A DNA stretch of 64,000 nt from Aquimixticola soesokkakensis (GTDB lineage Bacteria > Pseudomonadota > Alphaproteobacteria > Rhodobacterales > Rhodobacteraceae): positions 1 to 64,000 of the forward strand of contig NZ_FWFS01000009.1 in assembly GCF_900172375.1 (NCBI RefSeq), given 5' to 3'. This document shows, piece after piece, positions 9,449-17,669 of this stretch; position 1 is the stretch's first letter; the number at the start of each line of letters is the position of its first letter. A program made the translations under genes and the position numbers. Below the pieces are notes generated by a model that was not told the DNA's origin, did no database searches, and saw nothing but the letters and a program-made list of their open reading frames with translations.

Positions 9449-11037
9449 CTGCGCGTGGCGGTGTCGATGCGCGAAGAGACCAGATGGGGCAGCACGCGAT
9501 CCACAGCTTGGCTAAGCACCAGATGTCCGGCATTTTCGACGGGCTCGAAGGTGACGTTTGGACTGCGCTCGGACAGGGCTTTGGCATCGCCAAAGGGGCT
9601 GATCGGATCTTCAACCCCGTGCAGCATGACCACCGGACACGCCGCGCCCAGCAGGTCTGCGTGCCAATCGCGTTGCAGGCTGATCATCTCGTCGATCGAG
9701 GCCAGAGTTGCGTGATTTGCGATGAGGCGCAGCCAGTCGGCCAGAGCGGCGCGCGCAAACAGCGCGGCAAGGCAGGCGGTGTCGGCCTCGGATTTGCGAA
9801 ACATGTGGCCCAGCCCCTTTTGGGCAAAGGCCGGAACGCGGCTGACGGCGTTGTAGACCTGCGTCAGCCCCCCCAACACCCGCGCATCCGAACGCAACCG
9901 TTGCGACATTTCGACGAAAATCGTCGGTGCGGCATCGGCTTTGACGGCTTTGTAAAGCTGCGGCGTGGCGCAGAGCACAAGTTTGGACACCTGCGCGGGG
10001 TGGTGATGTGCAAAATGGGCGGCCCAGGGCACCCCTGCGCTTTCGGCCAGACAAAGGATCGGGGCGTCGCTGAGGGACGCCGCGATCTCGGCCAGCGTGT
10101 TGGAAAAGCGGTCCATGCGCACCTGCGGGTCGATGTCGCGCGCAAAGCCCGAGAAATGGCGTGGCACCAAAAGCAGGCGAAGATTTTGCGCCTGAAGCCG
10201 GCGCACCATGTCGATATCGAACAGGATGGGGGACAACATGCTGTGGAAATACAGGACCGGCTGCCCGCGCCTAGCGCCAAATTCCCAGATCGCAACCTCG
10301 TCCTGCGCGCCGATCGACAGGTGGTTTATCACCACATCGCGGCCGAATTGGCGTTTGAGTTGCACGGTTTCCGGACGGCGCTGGTGTTGGGGTAAAATCT
10401 CGTCGAGGACCGCTGCCGTGATCTCAAGCGTCAGCGCGCGCAGCAGCGCGGTTTGGGTTTTGGCCCCGAATTTGTCCAGCACAAGGCGGATCTGTTTGCG
10501 TTTCGTGTCGTAGGCTGCCCCCACCGCCGTGGCCGCGGCCTGCAAATCCTTGCCGCTCAACAGATGGGCCAGCAGCACATATTCCGACGGCGCAAGCGAC
10601 AGGCCTGGTGTCGCTTGCGACAGCGACAGGCCTGGTGTCGCCTGCGACAACGCGGCCAGATGGGAGGCGTCGAGATGTACGGCCAGAAAGGCGACCGGAT
10701 CGGGCACATCGGGCCAGCGTTCGACACGATCATACAAAAAGAACAACCTGTCCTCGACAACGACGAGGGAACTGCCCGAAAGCGATTGCGCGGGCATGCG
10801 CAGCTGCGCGGGGAACACCGGGTCGCTGTCGGCCGCAGCGGCGTTGATTTGCCGTCTGCCCGCGCGATCATATAGGGTCACGGGCAGGCGGCATTGGTCA
10901 AAATGGCGATAGAAAAACCCTGCGCTCTGCGCTTCGCTGTGGGGAGGGTGTAAAAGGGCCTCTTCCGAGGGCAGGGCGACGGGCGCCGTTTTCAGCGCGC
11001 TCGACAGGATCTGGATGAACTGGGATGAGCGCGCCAT
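9445..11037 (-). CDS. LuxR-type HTH fused to an alpha/beta hydrolase
   Basis: 530 residues in three parts. Residues about 1-150 resemble a sensory, PAS-like region. A LuxR-like HTH follows (about 150-215: LAPSEYVLLAHLLSGKDLQ then AAYDTKRKQIRLVLDKFG). An alpha/beta hydrolase domain runs from about 245 to 525, with nucleophile in LAESAG, acid in HGVEDPISPFG and histidine in VENAGHLVLSQ. The HTH is degenerate compared with NarL-type domains. A 27-bp tandem duplication (10596-10649) duplicates nine residues (LSQATPGLS) at the junction before the HTH, probably in a linker. The fusion suggests a regulator whose ligand is bound or hydrolysed by the hydrolase domain. It is divergent from another LuxR-type gene at 11259 and convergent with the Slam-like gene. 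Confidence 0.7.
   Translation of the reverse strand: MARSSQFIQILSSALKTAPVALPSEEALLHPPHSEAQSAGFFYRHFDQCRLPVTLYDRAGRRQINAAAADSDPVFPAQLRMPAQSLSGSSLVVVEDRLFFLYDRVERWPDVPDPVAFLAVHLDASHLAALSQATPGLSLSQATPGLSLAPSEYVLLAHLLSGKDLQAAATAVGAAYDTKRKQIRLVLDKFGAKTQTALLRALTLEITAAVLDEILPQHQRRPETVQLKRQFGRDVVINHLSIGAQDEVAIWEFGARRGQPVLYFHSMLSPILFDIDMVRRLQAQNLRLLLVPRHFSGFARDIDPQVRMDRFSNTLAEIAASLSDAPILCLAESAGVPWAAHFAHHHPAQVSKLVLCATPQLYKAVKADAAPTIFVEMSQRLRSDARVLGGLTQVYNAVSRVPAFAQKGLGHMFRKSEADTACLAALFARAALADWLRLIANHATLASIDEMISLQRDWHADLLGAACPVVMLHGVEDPISPFGDAKALSERSPNVTFEPVENAGHLVLSQAVDRVLPHLVSSRIDTATRS
10596..10649. repeat. 27-bp tandem duplication inside the HTH-hydrolase gene
   Basis: Two adjacent 27-base units (10596-10622 and 10623-10649) differ at one base. 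The length is a multiple of three, so the frame is kept and nine residues are duplicated. Confidence 0.9.
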
Positions 11038-11258
11038 GGGGCCCCTGTGTTGTCTCCGCTCGGGGTCACGGCGCGGCGTTTGCGCGCAAGGACCGTGGTT
11101 TTTATCGCTGCAAGGGTTTCCCAGAATGGTTCAGGACACAAGGAAAAGCACCCCGGCGCGCGCGTGTTTTTGCAATCTGCCCCCCTTGAGGGGGGCGCTG
11201 GGCAGGGGGGAGCGCGTTAGCCTTGGATCAATGACCCTTGAATTTGGGAGGTTTGACC

Positions 11259-11828
11259 ATGACGCAGAGGGTGACCCTGCCCGCCGGGGCGGCTTTTGGC
11301 GCGCCCGCCGAGACCCTGGCGATGGCCTGTCTTGATGTCGATCCCGCGTCGCGTATTGTGTTTTGCGATGCGACGGCGCGCCGGTTTCTGGACCGCTATC
11401 CCCAGCATTGCGATTCTCAACAGCGGTTCCAGATGTCTCCACCGGCGGCACTTGATGCGGCGCTCTGGACCGCCTGCCGCCCCGTTGCGCCCGATGCGAC
11501 CATCTTTTCGCAAGGCCTCCCCCACGCGCAGAGCGTCATCCAGATCAATGTCTTGCCGTTTCAGCCGGAACGCGCGCGGATCTTGGTGTTCTGGGACGAT
11601 CCCGATACAGGCCAGGCCCGTGATCTATTCCCCGCCCTCACCGCGCGCGAATACCGGGTTTTGGAACTGGCCGCATCGGGACTGCGGCGCGACCGGATCG
11701 GGCATCAGTTGAATATCTCGCTGCCCACGGTCGATTTGCACTGCCGCAATCTGCGCCGCAAACTTTCGGCGCTCACCATGTCCGAAGCGGTCGCCGTCGC
11801 CTTGCGGTACGAAATCCTGCCGGCCTGA
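11259..11828 (+). CDS. LuxR-family transcriptional regulator
   Basis: 189 residues. The C-terminal GerE-type HTH (about 123-185) reads FPALTAREYRVLELAASGLR, GHQLNISLPTVDLHCRNLRR, then KLSALTMSEAVAVALRY. The N-terminal 110 residues resemble a small PAS-type sensor (IVFCDATARRFLDRY). No phospho-acceptor receiver domain is present. The ATG at 11259 is favoured because GGGAGGT ends seven bases before it; a TTG at 11238 is in frame but lacks such a site. It is divergent from the HTH-hydrolase fusion at 11037, and the two may form a regulatory pair. Confidence 0.8.
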   Translation: MTQRVTLPAGAAFGAPAETLAMACLDVDPASRIVFCDATARRFLDRYPQHCDSQQRFQMSPPAALDAALWTACRPVAPDATIFSQGLPHAQSVIQINVLPFQPERARILVFWDDPDTGQARDLFPALTAREYRVLELAASGLRRDRIGHQLNISLPTVDLHCRNLRRKLSALTMSEAVAVALRYEILPA

Positions 11829-11890
11829 ACGGCATGAGCGCCCTGAACGGCCTGCGGGTGCGATCCGCCGCCGATGTCGTTTTCGGCCAG

Positions 11891-11930
11891 CCTGATCCGG
11901 TCTGATCCAGCAGGATCCAGCCTGATCCAG
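11891..11930. repeat. Four tandem 10-bp units (consensus cctgatccag)
   Basis: cctgatccgg, tctgatccag, caggatccag and cctgatccag follow one another in the 170-base gap between two convergent genes. Downstream, aggccgc (11944-11950) and gcggcct (11965-11971) can pair, a weak hairpin without a T run. Confidence 0.75.
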
Positions 11931-11998
11931 CCGGTGGCGCAGTAGGCCGCCCCTTTTGAAAGGCGCGGCCTGCGGAGGTGATCGGCGCGGTGCGGCGA

Positions 11999-12610
11999 TC
12001 AGGCGGCGTGATCGAAAAACGCGCGCGCCGCGACGAGCGCTTCTTCGAAGGCGGTCAGATCCTCAAGCATCTGCGCCCCCATCGCTGCCCCCGTCACCGA
12101 GCCTGCGACAAACCGCCCGCCGCTTTTGGCGATGGCCGTGTCGAGCATCAGGTTGTCGCGCATCCCGTGGTTTTCGATCATCAGACCGTCAGCGGCACGG
12201 GTCAGCGCGCCATCGCTTTCAAAGGCGCTCCCTGCGTAAAAATCATCCGACAGGCGGGTGAAATAGTCGCGCGCGCTGTTGGTGTAGCCAAAACAGGGTT
12301 TTCCTTGCGCGCGCATGTAGCCGACCTCGAAGGCGGTGCCGATGTCGGCAGAGATGCCGCGAAAGGGGGTAAGATTGGCGAGGATGAAGTCGCTGCTGTC
12401 CATCATTTTCTCATTCGCAACGCCGATCGACATGCCAAAGTCAAAGGGCGTGTCCCCGCCAAGGGCGCCGCTGTCTTCGGCCAGAGAGGAGGGCAGGAAC
12501 CCGTAGGACAGCGCCAGTTCGCCTTTGCGCCGCATCACCGCGGCGGCGTTGCGAAAAAAGACATCCGGTCCGGCAAGATAGACTTTATGCGTGGTCTCGG
12601 GCGTGCTCAT
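11999..12610 (-). CDS. Nucleoside 2-deoxyribosyltransferase-like protein
   Basis: 203 residues of the NDT family, which transfers deoxyribose between nucleobases or hydrolyses the N-glycosidic bond. Family marks are the start VYLAGPDVFFRNA, FILANLTPFRG and the active-site stretch DIGTAFEVGYMRAQGKP, whose Glu is the usual nucleophile. The start at 12610 overlaps the upstream gene's stop as ATGA (12607-12610), so translation is coupled. The frame is open to 12655, but the overlap and the family N-terminus favour 12610. Being last in an ABC-transporter operon suggests that the imported compound is a base, nucleoside or analogue. A role in detoxifying or salvaging modified bases is possible. Confidence 0.8.
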   Translation of the reverse strand: MSTPETTHKVYLAGPDVFFRNAAAVMRRKGELALSYGFLPSSLAEDSGALGGDTPFDFGMSIGVANEKMMDSSDFILANLTPFRGISADIGTAFEVGYMRAQGKPCFGYTNSARDYFTRLSDDFYAGSAFESDGALTRAADGLMIENHGMRDNLMLDTAIAKSGGRFVAGSVTGAAMGAQMLEDLTAFEEALVAARAFFDHAA

Positions 12611-13188
12611 GTCAATTTCCCCGCATCCAGTGCCGCCAGAATCCAGTTTTTCCACGTCTGGTCCTTGTGGGCGATTTCCGGGATCACCTTGGAGGCTTCC
12701 TCCATGAAAAAGCGGTAGTCGCGGCCCATTTCTTGCCCCTGACGCGTGTGCATGTCGAGCGCCACATCGGGGATCTGGGGCAGGCGTTCGCCAAGCTCGA
12801 CCGAGCGGCGCGCCCAGTTCACCAGATCGTCGGAGGTGCGGTCTTTTTCACTGCCCGCGATCAGGCGGATGGCATGGGCGGCAAAGAGAAACCGGTCCCC
12901 CGCAGGGCGCGGATAGCGGGCGTGCTGCTGGTAGAGCGTCTCGATCAGCACCGGCAGTTGGGCATTGCCCGCGCCCACATCTTCGACTGCGATCACACAG
13001 AGGCGCGACCACATCATTTCTTCCAGTTCGGGGCTGGTGAGAAACATTTCCCAGCCCAGCAGAATGGCGTTTTCAAGCATCCCGCGGCGCAGGCATTTTT
13101 GCAGCGCGGAAATCACCTCATCGGCAGCAAAGCCGTGGTCGGTCGTCGTGCGCTGCCAGGGGTCGGGGGGTTGTTGGACGTTGATCAT
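12607..13188 (-). CDS. Stand-alone protein resembling the helical domain of RarA/MgsA
   Basis: 193 residues, all helical by eye, with no Walker motifs. The segment DEVISALQKCLRRGMLENAI followed by SRLCVIAVEDVGAGNAQLPV strongly recalls the region after the AAA+ module in RarA/MgsA/WRNIP1 (SALQKSIRG...ALYWLARM...ASEDVG). The ATPase part is absent. The start at 13188 has GGAG seven bases upstream; a longer open frame to 13485 overlaps the permease gene and is a shadow. It lies between a permease gene and the deoxyribosyltransferase with an ATGA overlap, so it belongs to the uptake operon. Function unknown. I infer a partner of the NDT enzyme or a nucleotide-related sensor. Confidence 0.6.
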   Translation of the reverse strand: MINVQQPPDPWQRTTTDHGFAADEVISALQKCLRRGMLENAILLGWEMFLTSPELEEMMWSRLCVIAVEDVGAGNAQLPVLIETLYQQHARYPRPAGDRFLFAAHAIRLIAGSEKDRTSDDLVNWARRSVELGERLPQIPDVALDMHTRQGQEMGRDYRFFMEEASKVIPEIAHKDQTWKNWILAALDAGKLT

Positions 13189-13214
13189 CTTGGACTCCAA
13201 GGGGATTGATGCGC

Positions 13215-13961
13215 TTACGACCAACGCGCCTTCACGGCGCGTTCGGCCCGATGTGCAAGGGTGAAAAACAGGACGGCGGCAAGGGTAACCACCAAAGAGG
13301 TGCCAAGCGCGCGTTCCATCGCAAAGCGGCTGGCCGCCTCGCGAAACATGAAACCAAGCCCGCTGCGCCCCATCAAAAATTCCGCAAGGATTGCGGCAAG
13401 GACGCCTTCTGGCACGGTTAAACGCAAGGAAATCATGACGTTGGGAACGGTGGCAGGCAGAACGAGGTGGCGCAGCCGCCCCCAAGGCGTCGCGCCCAAC
13501 ACCTTGAACAGATCGTCTGTTGCGCGCGGCAGATCGCGCAGGCCCGCGCCCGTGAACACGAAGGTCGGGAAAAAGGCCGAGACAGCCACAATCGCCACAA
13601 CGGTCGAGATATCATAGCCCAGCACGCGCGCCAGAATGGGGATCAGCGCCACGATGGGCACGGACGAAAAGATCAGGCCAAGCGGCGTAAGAAGACCCGC
13701 CAAGAGGCGCGAGGCCCAAGCCAGAATGGCCACAAAAGCACCGAGAAGGACACCGATGGCGACCCCGGCCAGCGCTGTCGCCATGGTCTGCGCCGCATTC
13801 GTGAGGTAAAGTGCTGGATGGGTCACGACATCCGCCAGAACCGGAAGCGGAGCGGGCAAAACGATGGAATTCAAGTCGCCCAGCGTGACCCAGGCATGCC
13901 AGACAACGACCAGCAATAGCACGGCCCAGTAGCGGCTGAGAAAGGGCACAAGACGGTTCAT
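13215..13961 (-). CDS. ABC transporter permease (SsuC/ThiX type), second of two
   Basis: 248 residues with about six membrane segments. The BPD_transp_1 coupling motif is FKVLGATPWGRLRHLVLPA followed by the EAA-like region, and LMGRSGLGFMFREA lies near the end. The start at 13961 overlaps the upstream permease stop as ATGA. With the adjacent permease it forms the membrane pore, as a heterodimer, of an NMT1/THI5-type importer. Spacing to the RarA-like gene downstream is 26 bases. Confidence 0.85.
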   Translation of the reverse strand: MNRLVPFLSRYWAVLLLVVVWHAWVTLGDLNSIVLPAPLPVLADVVTHPALYLTNAAQTMATALAGVAIGVLLGAFVAILAWASRLLAGLLTPLGLIFSSVPIVALIPILARVLGYDISTVVAIVAVSAFFPTFVFTGAGLRDLPRATDDLFKVLGATPWGRLRHLVLPATVPNVMISLRLTVPEGVLAAILAEFLMGRSGLGFMFREAASRFAMERALGTSLVVTLAAVLFFTLAHRAERAVKARWS

Positions 13962-14746
13962 GCGAACCGCCTTTCTACCGCGCGCTCGACCAGACCCATC
14001 AGTGCGTAGAGCACGAGCGAGGTGAGCGTGGTCAGCAGCACCGCGGCCCAGAGCATCGGGATTTGAAAGTTCTGCATCCCCGACACCATCAACAGCCCCA
14101 GACCGCGCGCGGCTCCGAACCATTCGCCCACGATGGTGCCCATGAAGGCCACAGGGATCGCAAGCTTCAGGCCGGAGGCGATGGCGGGCAGGGCGGTGGG
14201 CCGTTCCAACAGCCAGAACCGCTGCCAGGGCCGCGCGCCCATCACCGCAAACAGGTCGATGTGATGGCGTTTCGCGCCGTCCAGACCGGAGGTCGCGGCG
14301 ACATAGATCAGATAGGTCACCGCCAGCGCGCAGATCGCAACAGGAATGGCATCGCGGTGCATCAGGATCATGAAAACCGGGGCCAGCGCGATGGCCGGCG
14401 TGACATGGATCAGCGCGACAAAGGTGTCGATACCGGCGCGCGCGGGGCGAAACAGCCGCACCGCAAGTGCCAGAAACAGCCCGATGCCCGCGCCTATCAG
14501 ATAGCCAAGCGCGACGGCGCGCAGGGTTGTGCTGGCCGCGCGGGTCAGAAGGCGGTGGTGGTCAGGGTCGACAAGGTAGCCAATCACGACACTCAGCGGC
14601 GGCCAGGTCAGCCCGGCAAGGCGGTAGGACCCGATGAGCTGCCACGCGAGGCAAAACAGGCCGATCCCGATCAGCGCAGGGGCGCGTTGCGCACAGCTGC
14701 GCTTGAGGCGGCGCAGGCGCGTGGGCAGAGAGGTCAAGCCCGCCAC
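13958..14746 (-). CDS. ABC transporter permease (SsuC/ThiX type), first of two
   Basis: 262 residues with six probable membrane segments (for example ALIGIGLFCLAWQLIG and ALGYLIGAGIGLFLALAV). The coupling loop FAVMGARPWQRFWLLERPTA is followed by GTIVGEWFGAARGLGLLM. It starts 4 bases after the ATPase gene stop and overlaps the next permease by ATGA. Two dissimilar permease genes are unusual for this family, in which a homodimer is common, and point to a heterodimeric pore. Confidence 0.85.
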   Translation of the reverse strand: MAGLTSLPTRLRRLKRSCAQRAPALIGIGLFCLAWQLIGSYRLAGLTWPPLSVVIGYLVDPDHHRLLTRAASTTLRAVALGYLIGAGIGLFLALAVRLFRPARAGIDTFVALIHVTPAIALAPVFMILMHRDAIPVAICALAVTYLIYVAATSGLDGAKRHHIDLFAVMGARPWQRFWLLERPTALPAIASGLKLAIPVAFMGTIVGEWFGAARGLGLLMVSGMQNFQIPMLWAAVLLTTLTSLVLYALMGLVERAVERRFA

Positions 14747-14750
14747 CCGA

Positions 14751-15539
14751 TCAACCCTGCGGTTCCAGGGCGCGCGTCAGGTCGTCGACCATCGCATGAA
14801 ACTGCGCGGTGCGCAGGGCCTCGGGGGTACGCGGGCGCGCAAAGGGCACCGCAACGTCGCGCAAAACCCGCCCCGGCCGCCCCGTCATCACGATGATACG
14901 GTCCGCCAGAAACAGCGCTTCCTCGACGGAATGGGTCACCAGAACGGTGGTCAGGGTGCGCGCGCTCCAGATCCGTTGTAATTCGATATTCATGTGGCGG
15001 CGCGTGACCGCATCGAGCGCCCCGAAGGGCTCGTCCAGCAGCAAGACATCGGGATCAAGGGCAAGCGCGCGGGCAATCGACGCCCGTTGGCGCATCCCGC
15101 CCGAAAGCTGGCTGGGGCGGGCGTTTTCAAAGCCCGACAGGCCGACCAATGCGATCAGACGGGCGATCGTGTCGCGCGCCACAGGTTTGCGCGCCACGCG
15201 AAAGGGCAGGGCCACATTGTCGGACACCGAAAGCCACGGCAGCAGCGCGTGGTCCTGAAAGGCCACGCCGAGGCGGTGATGCGCCGCAAGTTCGGCCGGG
15301 GCGCGACCCTCGATGTGCACCGTCCCGCTGGTCGCGGTTTCCAAACCGGCAACCAGGCGCAAAACAGTGCTTTTGCCGCACCCCGAGGGCCCCAGAATGG
15401 CGACGAATTCCCCTTCGCGGATCGATATGTCGATGCCATCGAGCGCGACAACGCTGCCGCCATCATCAAGCGCAAAGGCCTTGCCGGCAGCGCGCAGCGC
15501 GATGGCCTCGCGGCACTCGGTCTGGGGGATGTCGGGCAT
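14751..15539 (-). CDS. ABC transporter ATP-binding protein (SsuB/TauB/ThiZ type)
   Basis: 262 residues with complete nucleotide-binding motifs: Walker A GPSGCGKST, Q-loop in VAFQDHALLPWLS, signature LSGGMRQR, Walker B LLLDEPFGALD and H-loop VTHSVEEAL. The spacing and wording match the nitrate/sulfonate/taurine/pyrimidine group of importers. It lies 51 bases after the binding-protein gene and 4 bases before the first permease. It energises uptake of the compound bound by the 15591-16631 protein. Confidence 0.9.
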   Translation of the reverse strand: MPDIPQTECREAIALRAAGKAFALDDGGSVVALDGIDISIREGEFVAILGPSGCGKSTVLRLVAGLETATSGTVHIEGRAPAELAAHHRLGVAFQDHALLPWLSVSDNVALPFRVARKPVARDTIARLIALVGLSGFENARPSQLSGGMRQRASIARALALDPDVLLLDEPFGALDAVTRRHMNIELQRIWSARTLTTVLVTHSVEEALFLADRIIVMTGRPGRVLRDVAVPFARPRTPEALRTAQFHAMVDDLTRALEPQG

Positions 15540-15590
15540 GGGGCTCCGCTCCGTTGGGCGCGTCTACAAAGAGGAAAGGGGCGGGCGGCT

Positions 15591-16631
15591 TTAAAGAGAG
15601 GCAAGCGCCTCTTGGAGCGGCGTGAGATCGACAAGCTCATCCGCGAGAACCGGCTGCTCGATGCCAGAGGCGGCGGCAACCGGGGCGATGACGCTTTCGA
15701 CCAGCGCGGGGTCGAACCAGAACGGGCCAAGGCCCTCTTTTGCGCTGATCAGCGGCTGGCCCAATGTGCTCTGACGGATTTGCTGGTCCAGATCGAGGCC
15801 GAAATCCGCGCCGTATTTTTCCACAGCCAGGGTCGCGCCAAATGCGGGGTCTTTGCCGTTCTCGATCCAGCCGCGCAGCAGGGCACGCAGATACCCCACG
15901 ACAAGGGCGCGGTTCTCTTGAACGAAGGCGCGGCTGGCGACGATGGGCGCACCGGGCACGGTGTAGCCCAGATCGCTAAAGAGGGTGACGTGGAAATCCT
16001 TGCCCTCGACCAACCCCATGTTTTCAAAGGTGATCGGCTGGTTCGTCGCATAGGCCATATAGGCATCGCCGTCACCCGCCAGCAGCGGCTCGGGGGAAAA
16101 TCCGGTCGCCACGAGTTCGAAATCGCCCGCAATTCCCGCTTTGTCGAGCACGAAATTGAGGGTGTTCGCATCGGCAGGCAACTGGCTGAGAATGCGTTTG
16201 CCGACAAGATCCGCAGGCGTCAGCACGGGGGCATCGCCCATCGACATGATGGCGGCAGGGCTGGTGGGAAAGTTGCAGCCGAGCACGATAAAATCATTGC
16301 CCCTTGCGCGCGCTTCCAGCAGCGGCACCCAGTCGCCGCCTGCAAAATCGGCCTGACCGGCGGCCAGTTGCACCAGAACCCCCGGCGCATTCGGGCCGCC
16401 CGGTGTGTAGAGGCCTTCGATGCCCTCCTGCGCGAAATATCCCCGTTCCAGCGCCACCCAAAGTCCGGCATATTCGGCATTGGGAATCCAGCCGAGCGCG
16501 GTGGTCAAGGGGGTCAGCCCCTGAGCGTGCGCCCCCTGAGCGCGCGACAGGGCGGGCACAGCGGAAGCGGCGAGCAGGGCAGAGGTGCCTGCCATGAAAT
16601 TGCGGCGCGAGAGCGCAGAGAAAGGTGTCAT
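15591..16631 (-). CDS. NMT1/THI5-type ABC transporter periplasmic binding protein
   Basis: 346 residues. The N-terminus RRNFMAGTSALLAASAVPAL looks like a Tat-type signal peptide with twin arginines. The mature protein begins LTTALGWIPNAEYAGLWVAL, the hallmark of THI5/ThiY-like binding proteins, and continues GYFAQEGI and QLAAGQADFAGG. ThiY proteins bind the formyl-aminopyrimidine precursor of thiamine; relatives bind riboflavin or other heterocycles. The deoxyribosyltransferase in the operon makes a nucleobase or pyrimidine ligand plausible but not proven. No thiamine riboswitch is seen upstream. It is divergent from the RpiR regulator across a gap with direct repeats. Confidence 0.8.
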   Translation of the reverse strand: MTPFSALSRRNFMAGTSALLAASAVPALSRAQGAHAQGLTPLTTALGWIPNAEYAGLWVALERGYFAQEGIEGLYTPGGPNAPGVLVQLAAGQADFAGGDWVPLLEARARGNDFIVLGCNFPTSPAAIMSMGDAPVLTPADLVGKRILSQLPADANTLNFVLDKAGIAGDFELVATGFSPEPLLAGDGDAYMAYATNQPITFENMGLVEGKDFHVTLFSDLGYTVPGAPIVASRAFVQENRALVVGYLRALLRGWIENGKDPAFGATLAVEKYGADFGLDLDQQIRQSTLGQPLISAKEGLGPFWFDPALVESVIAPVAAASGIEQPVLADELVDLTPLQEALASL

Positions 16632-16639
16632 TTGCGGTC

Positions 16640-16697
16640 AAGGTCCCGTAACTGTGGTTACATCTATGAAGGTCCGTATGACTGTGGTTACATCAAT
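16640..16697. promoter_or_regulatory. 29-30 bp direct repeat between the ABC operon and the RpiR gene, candidate operator
   Basis: Two copies run 16640-16668 and 16669-16697. Each contains the 14-mer actgtggttacatc (16651 and 16681), exactly 30 bases apart, about three helical turns. They fill the start region of the binding-protein gene and lie 67 bases before the RpiR start. RpiR-family proteins bind adjacent to their genes, so these are good candidate sites. An unrelated-looking palindrome TGTAAC-N3-ATTACA (17169-17183) sharing the TGTAAC half lies inside the regulator gene. Confidence 0.5.
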
Positions 16698-16763
16698 TCA
16701 ATTAAAATGTGCCATTTGTTACCAAGTATGCCGATGGACCCGCGAGAACTTTTGGAGATGCCT

Positions 16764-17669
16764 ATGGATCAGGCGCACTATGGCCTTCCCGCTCAAACTT
16801 TGGTCGCCCGTAAAATTCAGCAGGCCTATCCCGAGCTGACAACAGCCCAGCGTCGGTTTGCCGAACTGGTGCGCAGCGCGCCGCTCAGAGTCGCCCGTCT
16901 CAGCATCCATGATGCGGTTTCCCTTGTGGGCGTGTCGGTTGCGACGGCCAATCGCTTTGCGACAACGCTGGGGTTCGAGGGCTACGCCGATTTCAAGAAC
17001 GAGTTGATCCGTGGGTTCGAGCAGCTGTTTGCCCCCCTTGATCGCTTCGAACGCGACCTTGCCGAACATGACGAACCCGTGGGGGTCATGCGCACCGCAC
17101 TGGCGTCGGATGTGGCCAGCCTTCAGCGCACGTCGGGCGCGCTATCCGCGCAGGACCTGGACGCGGCTGTAACAATGATTACAGGTGCGGCGCGCATTCA
17201 CATCGCCGGTTTCGACCTTGCGGCGCATTTGGGCGGCATCTTCGCGATTGAATTGGCGATGGTGGGCTGTCGGGCAAGCTCAGCGACCAACGGCGGCGGG
17301 TCCATCGGGGCAATCCGCGATATTTTCGATTTCGGCCCGCAGGATCTGGTGATCGCCATCGCCTTTCCGCATTACTACACCGACACTTTGCGCATCACAC
17401 AATGGGCACGCGGGGCGGGCATTCCGGTGCTCGCCATCACCGACACAATGGCCTCGCCCCTTGCGGCGATGGCACAAACCAGCCTCTTTGTCCCCCCCGC
17501 GCCCGACGGGCAATCGGCCTCTTCTACGGTGATTTTGGGACTGCTTGAGGGGCTGAAAGCCGCCGTGGCAATGCGCAAGCCCGATGCGACCGAGGCGGGG
17601 CGGCGGTTTTCCGAAGCGGCTTATCCGTGGATGACGGCGGGCGAAAAAGGCTGGGCGTCGCGCGATTAA
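16764..17669 (+). CDS. RpiR/MurR-family transcriptional regulator
   Basis: 301 residues. The N-terminal HTH_6 domain (LTTAQRRFAELVRSAPL, HDAVSLVGVSVATANRFATT) covers residues about 20-85. A SIS sugar-isomerase-like domain (about 130-270) has IHIAGFDLAAHLGG, then DLVIAIAFPHYYTDTL and IPVLAITDTMASPLA. The start is uncertain among ATGs at 16728, 16734, 16758 and 16764; 16764 is chosen because GGAG ends six bases before it. SIS domains usually bind phosphosugars, so the inducer may be a sugar phosphate such as one derived from nucleoside breakdown. It most likely controls the divergent uptake operon. Its stop overlaps the convergent dusA stop. Confidence 0.85.
   Translation: MDQAHYGLPAQTLVARKIQQAYPELTTAQRRFAELVRSAPLRVARLSIHDAVSLVGVSVATANRFATTLGFEGYADFKNELIRGFEQLFAPLDRFERDLAEHDEPVGVMRTALASDVASLQRTSGALSAQDLDAAVTMITGAARIHIAGFDLAAHLGGIFAIELAMVGCRASSATNGGGSIGAIRDIFDFGPQDLVIAIAFPHYYTDTLRITQWARGAGIPVLAITDTMASPLAAMAQTSLFVPPAPDGQSASSTVILGLLEGLKAAVAMRKPDATEAGRRFSEAAYPWMTAGEKGWASRD

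Noticed and set aside
15591-16631. Thiamine-precursor (HMP) uptake as a firm assignment
   Set aside because: The binding protein resembles ThiY, but no thi gene or TPP riboswitch is present, and the NDT enzyme points to other heterocycles. Ligand left open.
14994-16763. Continuation of the RpiR frame upstream over the ABC genes
   Set aside because: The frame is open by chance in high GC; it crosses the binding-protein and ATPase genes on the other strand, and the HTH domain starts only after 16764.
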